Below are positions 60,013 through 64,000 of a stretch of DNA of 64,000 bases, in pieces. This DNA comes from Clostridia bacterium (GTDB lineage Bacteria; Bacillota; Clostridia; Oscillospirales; Acutalibacteraceae): positions 1 through 64,000 of the forward strand of contig CAADUC010000108.1 in assembly GCA_900752115.1 (NCBI GenBank). The letters run 5' to 3'. Every line of letters starts with the position of its first letter. Position 1 is the first letter of the stretch. Below the pieces are notes generated by a model. That model was not told the origin of the DNA. It was given only the letters and a program-made list of their open reading frames with translations, and did not search any database. The position numbers and the translations under genes were made by a program.

Positions 60013-60717
60013 TTATTCCGCTGTCTCGAGCGCAATCTCCATCATCTGTGTGAAGCTTGTTTGGCGCTCTTCTGCCGGAAGCGCCTCGCCGCGCAGCGGG
60101 CAATCGCTGATCGTCAGCAAACAGAGCGCCTCTTTTCCGGCGCGGGCGGCGTTCATGTACAAAGCCGCGCTCTCCATTTCCACGGCAAGAACGCCCATCT
60201 TCTTCCACGTCTCAAGCGAGGTTTCGTCGTCGCCATAGAACAAATCGGAGGACAGAACGTTTCCGGCACGCACCGGCACGCCGAGACGGCGGGCCGCCTG
60301 CACGGCCTTTTCCGCCAGACGGAAGCTTGCAATCGGCGCAAAGGTTCCGGGCAAACGGAACTGAGCGGCGTAATTGGAGTCGGTGCAGGCTCCCACGCCG
60401 ACGACCACATCGCGCAGCTGCACGCCGTCCGCGATACCTCCGGCCGTACCGATGCGGATAATGCGGTCGACGTTATAAAAATGAAAGAGTTCGTAGGAAT
60501 AGATCCCGATGGACGGCATTCCCATGCCGCTGCCCATCACGGACACCGGTTTCCCGTGATAGGTGCCGGTAAAACCAAGCATATTGCGAACGGTATTGAA
60601 GCAAACAGGATTTTCCAGGTACGTCTCCGCTACAAATTTGGCGCGGAGAGGATCGCCGGGCATCAGAACCGTCTTGGCGATCGCACCGGGTTCGGCAGCA
60701 TTATGCGGTGTGGACAT
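60013..60717 (-). CDS. deoD: purine-nucleoside phosphorylase (DeoD type)
   Basis: The 234-residue protein begins MSTPHNAAEPGAIAKTVLMP and has GDPLRAKFVAETYLE, MGMPSIGIYSYELF and the C-terminal EMESAALYM block, typical of the trimeric/hexameric DeoD family. It phosphorolyses purine (deoxy)nucleosides. AAAGGAG lies upstream. It is separated from deoB by 251 bp that hold a perfect palindrome but no gene. Confidence 0.95.
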   Translation of the reverse strand: MSTPHNAAEPGAIAKTVLMPGDPLRAKFVAETYLENPVCFNTVRNMLGFTGTYHGKPVSVMGSGMGMPSIGIYSYELFHFYNVDRIIRIGTAGGIADGVQLRDVVVGVGACTDSNYAAQFRLPGTFAPIASFRLAEKAVQAARRLGVPVRAGNVLSSDLFYGDDETSLETWKKMGVLAVEMESAALYMNAARAGKEALCLLTISDCPLRGEALPAEERQTSFTQMMEIALETAE

Positions 60718-60861
60718 AATGAACAGACTCCTTTCATGCGGCTATGCCGCTCTCAAACTAGGATAAATTCCCGCTTCACGCAGGGCTTTGCTCAAAACGA
60801 GATACAACGCAATTCTGAATCGTACGCAGGAACGGCACCAGGGGATGAATCCGGTATGCGT

Positions 60862-60879
60862 TCCCCGTCCGGACGGGGA
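60862..60879. other. 18-bp perfect palindrome between deoB and deoD
   Basis: TCCCCGTCC / GGACGGGGA is a full palindrome that would form a tight RNA hairpin within the deo transcript. It has no T-run. It may be an mRNA-processing or stability element or a protein site. Confidence 0.4.
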
Positions 60880-60968
60880 TATTCGGCTTTTCAGCGGGAC
60901 AGATTGCAGCTCACGGATGCATTCCCGACCCAGGCAGAGCACCTTTCACGGGCGAAATGCCGCCGCAC

Positions 60969-62138
60969 TCAGCGGAACAGCTCCCGCGCTCGGGAGGTAC
61001 CGGCAAGTACCGGCAGACCGAAGGCGTCCAAAACAGTGGCGGAAATATCCGCAAAGGTCGGCAGGGTCCCCAGATTAACCCCCGGACGTACCGCCGGACC
61101 AGCGATCAGCCAGGGCGTGTATTCACGCGAATGGTCTGTCGAGGGAGTGGCGGGATCACAGCCATGGTCAGCGGTAATCATCAGGACATCCCCCTCCCCG
61201 AGGCCAGCGAGAAGCTGCGGCAGGGCACGGTCAAACTCGGTGAGGGCCCTGGCATAGCCGTCCGGGTCATTGCGGTGGCCGTAGAGCATATCAAAATCGA
61301 CCAGGTTGACAAAGCACAGGCCGTGGAAGGGTCGTTTTGCCAGCGCAATCGCCCGGGCGATACCGTCGGTGTTCCTGCTGGTAAAGATATGCTCTGTATC
61401 GCCGCGTCCGGCAAAAATATCATGAATCTTGCCTACAGCGATCACATCGAGCCCCGCGGCTTTGATGCGATCGAGCATCGTCTCCGACGGCGGCTCCAGA
61501 GAAAAATCGTGACGGCGCGGTGTGCGCACAAACGGCCACTCCCCCTCGAAGGGGCGGGCAATCACGCGGCCGACGCCGTGTTCCCCCTGCAGAAGCTCGC
61601 GCGCGATGCGGCAATATTCATAGAGCTGTTCGGGAGGAACAATTGATTCATGAGCGGCGATCTGAAACACACTGTCTGCCGAAGTATAAACGATAAGCGC
61701 TCCCGTCTCAAGATGCTCACGTCCATAATCGCGAATCACCTCCGTGCCGGAGTAGGGCCGGTTGCAAAGCACGCCGCGGCCTGTTTTTTGCCGGAAAGCC
61801 TCAATGACCTCCGGCGGAAAACCGTTCGGGTAGGTCGGCAGCGGACGAGGCGAAATGACGCCTGCAATTTCCCAGTGGCCAATGGTCGTGTCCTTCCCCT
61901 TTGAACGCTCCGTCATGCGGGCAAAGGATCCTTCCGGCTCAGCTGCCGCAGGACGGCAGGAAACCCCGTCGATGTTGAACAAGCCAAGCCGTCCAAGCTC
62001 CGGCAAATCAAAGAACCGGCTCGCCGCCGCAGCCGCAAGCGTATTGCTCCCCGCGTCACCGAAATCGGCCGCGTCCGGCGCTTCGCCAATTCCGACGCTG
62101 TCGAGCACAATCAGAAAAATCCGTTTGACAGAATTCAT
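60969..62138 (-). CDS. deoB: phosphopentomutase
   Basis: The 389-residue alkaline-phosphatase-superfamily enzyme begins KRIFLIVLDSVGIGEAPDAA with the metal-binding Asp. It has GKDTTIGHWEIAG and ITADHGCDPATPSTDHSREY near the C-terminus. It interconverts (deoxy)ribose-1- and 5-phosphates, linking the nucleoside phosphorylases to DeoC. GGGAGG lies before the ATG. First gene of the deo operon. Confidence 0.96.
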   Translation of the reverse strand: MNSVKRIFLIVLDSVGIGEAPDAADFGDAGSNTLAAAAASRFFDLPELGRLGLFNIDGVSCRPAAAEPEGSFARMTERSKGKDTTIGHWEIAGVISPRPLPTYPNGFPPEVIEAFRQKTGRGVLCNRPYSGTEVIRDYGREHLETGALIVYTSADSVFQIAAHESIVPPEQLYEYCRIARELLQGEHGVGRVIARPFEGEWPFVRTPRRHDFSLEPPSETMLDRIKAAGLDVIAVGKIHDIFAGRGDTEHIFTSRNTDGIARAIALAKRPFHGLCFVNLVDFDMLYGHRNDPDGYARALTEFDRALPQLLAGLGEGDVLMITADHGCDPATPSTDHSREYTPWLIAGPAVRPGVNLGTLPTFADISATVLDAFGLPVLAGTSRARELFR

Positions 62139-62182
62139 CCGAAATTCCTCCCTGTGGGCACTGCCCCATCTGTCTTTTCTTT

Positions 62183-62188
62183 AGTATA
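62183..62188 (-). promoter_or_regulatory. -10 element of the deo operon
   Basis: TATACT lies on the minus strand about 50 bp upstream of deoB; the -35 (TGGTAA at 17 bp) is weak, suggesting an activator or a poor promoter. Confidence 0.4.
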
Positions 62189-62278
62189 AATCAAATTCGG
62201 AGAACTTACCAGTCCCGACGCTGCATTTCAAGATTATATTTTTAAAAACCCAGTATTCACGCCGTTTATTTGTTCTTA

Positions 62279-62305
62279 TTAGCACTCGTTTTTTGAGAGT
62301 GCTAA
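62279..62305 (+). promoter_or_regulatory. CIRCE element (HrcA operator)
   Basis: TTAGCACTC (62279-62287), a 9-bp spacer and GAGTGCTAA (62297-62305) match the CIRCE consensus exactly. It places the downstream hsp20 under the heat-shock repressor HrcA. The nearby promoter is not clear; a TATACT lies at about 62358. Confidence 0.96.
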
Positions 62306-62458
62306 CGTTTTACAGTTTGTTCACAGGATTTGCACAAATCCGTAACAATCAGCCTCTATACTAAAGGCAGTCAAAAGGAACAGCAAGAGTTCCCCCCTTA
62401 CATTCGAAGAAAGAAATTGAAACGCGCCATACAGCGCCCGCTATTGGAGGTATGAAGT

Positions 62459-62884
62459 ATGTTTGATTTGATGACTCCCTTTGATCGCAGAAACAATGAT
62501 TTGTTCCGCTATTTTGATGACTTTGGCCGTGATTTCTTCCGCACAAATGAAGACGGCGCGGCTCCCTGCCTCACCGATATTCTGGACCTCGGCGACCGCT
62601 TCCAGCTGCGTGCCGATATGCCCGGCTTCCGGAAAGAGGAAATTCACATTGACATCGACGGCGATCGTCTGACAATCTCCGCCGAGCACAGCCAGGAAAA
62701 CAAGCAGGAAAACGAAACGTATCTGCGCCGCGAGCGCCGTTTTGGCTCCCTGAGCCGCAGCTTTGACATCTCGGCCGTGAGCGCCCAGAACATCACCGCT
62801 TCCTATGAAAACGGCGTGCTTCAGCTGGATCTGCCGAAGAAATCAGCGCAGAAGCCCGTCGCCCAGCGTATCGAAATCCGCTGA
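62459..62884 (+). CDS. small heat-shock protein, Hsp20/alpha-crystallin family
   Basis: The 141-residue protein has a short N-terminal arm (MFDLMTPFDRRNNDLFRYFD), then an alpha-crystallin domain from about residue 40: QLRADMPGFRKEEIHIDIDG, DRLTISAEHS, and the GVLQLDLPKK element (GxLxLxLPK). It is an ATP-independent holdase. GGAGG lies 8 nt upstream. It is preceded by a perfect CIRCE site, which is more usual for groESL and dnaK operons than for hsp20. Confidence 0.94.
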   Translation: MFDLMTPFDRRNNDLFRYFDDFGRDFFRTNEDGAAPCLTDILDLGDRFQLRADMPGFRKEEIHIDIDGDRLTISAEHSQENKQENETYLRRERRFGSLSRSFDISAVSAQNITASYENGVLQLDLPKKSAQKPVAQRIEIR

Positions 62885-62909
62885 ACCGGGATCTTTCTTT
62901 ACAGAAAGA

Positions 62910-62953
62910 GAAGCCGTCCGGCTTCCGTAACAGGAGGCCGGACGGCTTCTTTC
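62910..62953 (+). terminator. terminator of hsp20
   Basis: GAAGCCGTCCGGC...GCCGGACGGCTTC is a perfect 13-bp stem followed by TTTCC. It also faces trmB and may act on both strands. Confidence 0.85.
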
Positions 62954-63022
62954 CGTTTTGATTGGAATTCGCGGAGTGCTCTTCCACTTCCCCATACACT
63001 CTTTTGCCGCATGTGAGCAGCG

Positions 63023-63679
63023 TCAGTTTATCCTGGCTTTCAGAGCTTTGATCGGAATCCCCTGGGCGGAAAACATTCTCTCATGCTCCGTCATGACGGT
63101 GATCTCATCTCCGCACGGGTCGGCATGCAGATCTTCCGTGCTCCAATAGACCTGATAGCCTGCCTCCTCGAGATAGCGCAAGGTATCCCGGTAGAGAGGG
63201 CCGTCGTCTGTCTTAAACCAGATCTCCCCCTGCGGAGCCAGGAGGGCACGGTAGTCACGAAGGCGCGTCGGATACGTCAAGCGGCGCTTCCAGTGGCGGG
63301 GCTTCGGCCAGGGATTGCAGAAATTGATGTAAATCCGCTCCACCCGATCGTGTTCGTCCATGATCTCGGGAAGCCGTTCAATATCGTAGCCGGTCAGTGC
63401 GACGTTCTGAACCGGCTTTTCCCCAAAAGCCGCCTCAATCACACGCTTAGCGGGGGCAAGCACAACGTCCTTCAAATCGATTCCGATATAGTTGATCTCC
63501 GGATGTTCCGGGGCCAGCCCGGCAATGAAATAGCCCTTGCCGCAGCCGAGTTCCAAATGAATGGGCTGACGGCTTGGAAACCACTCATGCCAGCGTCCCT
63601 TCTGCTCTTCGCCGCGGCGGACAAAAAACGGACAGGCTTCGAGCTCCGGCTTGGCCCAGGGCTTGCTGCGCATTCTCAT
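63023..63679 (-). CDS. trmB: tRNA (guanine-N7)-methyltransferase
   Basis: About 218 residues. The SAM-binding motif LELGCGKGYF is followed by NYIGIDLKD, and the tRNA and catalytic block INFCNPWPKPRHWKRRL is family-specific. It methylates G46 of tRNA. The start at 63679 has GAGGAGG about 12 nt upstream and overlaps the stop of the YbaK-type gene by 4 bp; an upstream in-frame start at 63724 is unlikely. Confidence 0.94.
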   Translation of the reverse strand: MRMRSKPWAKPELEACPFFVRRGEEQKGRWHEWFPSRQPIHLELGCGKGYFIAGLAPEHPEINYIGIDLKDVVLAPAKRVIEAAFGEKPVQNVALTGYDIERLPEIMDEHDRVERIYINFCNPWPKPRHWKRRLTYPTRLRDYRALLAPQGEIWFKTDDGPLYRDTLRYLEEAGYQVYWSTEDLHADPCGDEITVMTEHERMFSAQGIPIKALKARIN

Positions 63680-64000
63680 CCTGCGTGCTCCTCCTCTCGC
63701 CAACCTTTGCAGACGTCCACCCATTTCTCCGCGTTCGAAGCGTCAAACAGCTCCTCGCAGCTCAATCGCACCGCAGAACTCGCCGTGCCTGCCGCCGGAT
63801 ACACGATGTCAAAACGACGAAGCGACTCGTCGCAGACCACACGGACGCCCTCCGGATTGGCAAAGGGGCAAACGCCCCCCACCGGGTGGCCCGTCTTCGG
63901 CAGCACTTCGTCGGCGGGCAGCATCACAGCCTTCGTGTGGAATTCCGCTTTATATCGGGAATTGTCAATCTTTGCGTCACCCGCGGCAAGCACCAGCAGG
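63676..64000 (-). CDS. YbaK/EbsC-type aminoacyl-tRNA deacylase, partial
   Basis: The C-terminal 108 residues are visible; the 5' end lies beyond the right edge, where the reading frame stays open (LLVLAAGDAKID at the edge). TGHPVGGVCPFANPEGV is the signature of the YbaK/ProX deacylase domain, which removes wrong amino acids (Cys or Ala) from tRNA(Pro) in trans. It overlaps trmB by 4 bp, so a small tRNA-quality operon is likely. Confidence 0.92.
   Translation of the reverse strand, partial: LLVLAAGDAKIDNSRYKAEFHTKAVMLPADEVLPKTGHPVGGVCPFANPEGVRVVCDESLRRFDIVYPAAGTASSAVRLSCEELFDASNAEKWVDVCKGWREEEHAG

Noticed and set aside
59635-61257. Plus-strand open frame of 540 codons
   Set aside because: Antisense to deoC, deoD and deoB, all of which are clear genes.

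Overview
The window reads as a chromosomal segment of an anaerobic, low-spore-signal Firmicute of the class Clostridia, most likely an Oscillospirales-type gut anaerobe. This is an inference from gene content: IreB, AGGAGG-type ribosome binding sites, several TTG and GTG starts, a HrcA/CIRCE site, an oxygen-independent cobalamin pathway, and DNA that is visibly GC-rich for a clostridium. I see no rRNA, tRNA, CRISPR array, insertion sequence or prophage gene. Gene order is compact, and many genes overlap by 4 bp.

Layout. Positions 1-2.5 kb hold the 5' end of ligA, ireB, a small unknown gene and a DeoR-type regulator. From 2.7 to 12.6 kb on the minus strand is a myo-inositol catabolic operon (iolJ-iolC-iolD-iolE-iolG-iolB-iolA). 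It is driven by a strong extended -10 promoter flanked by three GTTAA repeats spaced exactly 27 bp apart. A separately promoted FGGY kinase follows its terminator. From 12.7 to 25 kb are a phosphoribosyltransferase-fold protein with an altered PRPP loop, a membrane protein, a cell-wall pair (transpeptidase plus an FHA-FtsW/RodA fusion), a pyridoxal-kinase-like protein, a left-handed beta-helix protein, an ArAE-type membrane protein, a HAD phosphatase, a flippase and RecQ.

Positions 25.4-26.4 kb carry two small unknown proteins and a flavodoxin-like protein. From 26.7 to 44.5 kb is a large plus-strand cobalamin operon behind a cobalamin riboswitch: cbiD, L, F, G, [alpha/alpha-toroid protein], cbiH, J, ET, A, cobT, cobU, cobS, [short CobU-like], cbiB, cobD, [nitrilase], cbiP, cbiC. 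It covers the anaerobic route from precorrin-2/cobalt-factor II to adenosylcobalamin. The cobalt chelatase, the corrinoid adenosyltransferase and lower-ligand synthesis are not in the window.

Positions 44.6-51.8 kb hold a MarR-controlled heterodimeric ABC exporter, a divergent LysR regulator, a lysophospholipase-like hydrolase and a TrhA/hemolysin III protein. Positions 51.9-57.5 kb hold a radical SAM protein, PgeF, a secreted GH25 muramidase with duplicated beta modules, and a membrane-anchored MerR regulator. From 57.6 to 62.1 kb is a deoxynucleoside salvage operon (deoB, deoD, deoC, cdd, pdp). The end holds a CIRCE-controlled Hsp20, trmB and a partial YbaK-type gene.

The most interesting observations are: the two complementary CobU-like proteins; the unexplained toroid and nitrilase genes embedded in the B12 operon; the phosphoribosyltransferase-like protein that lacks the acidic PRPP residues; the FHA-FtsW fusion; and the phased repeats at the iol promoter.
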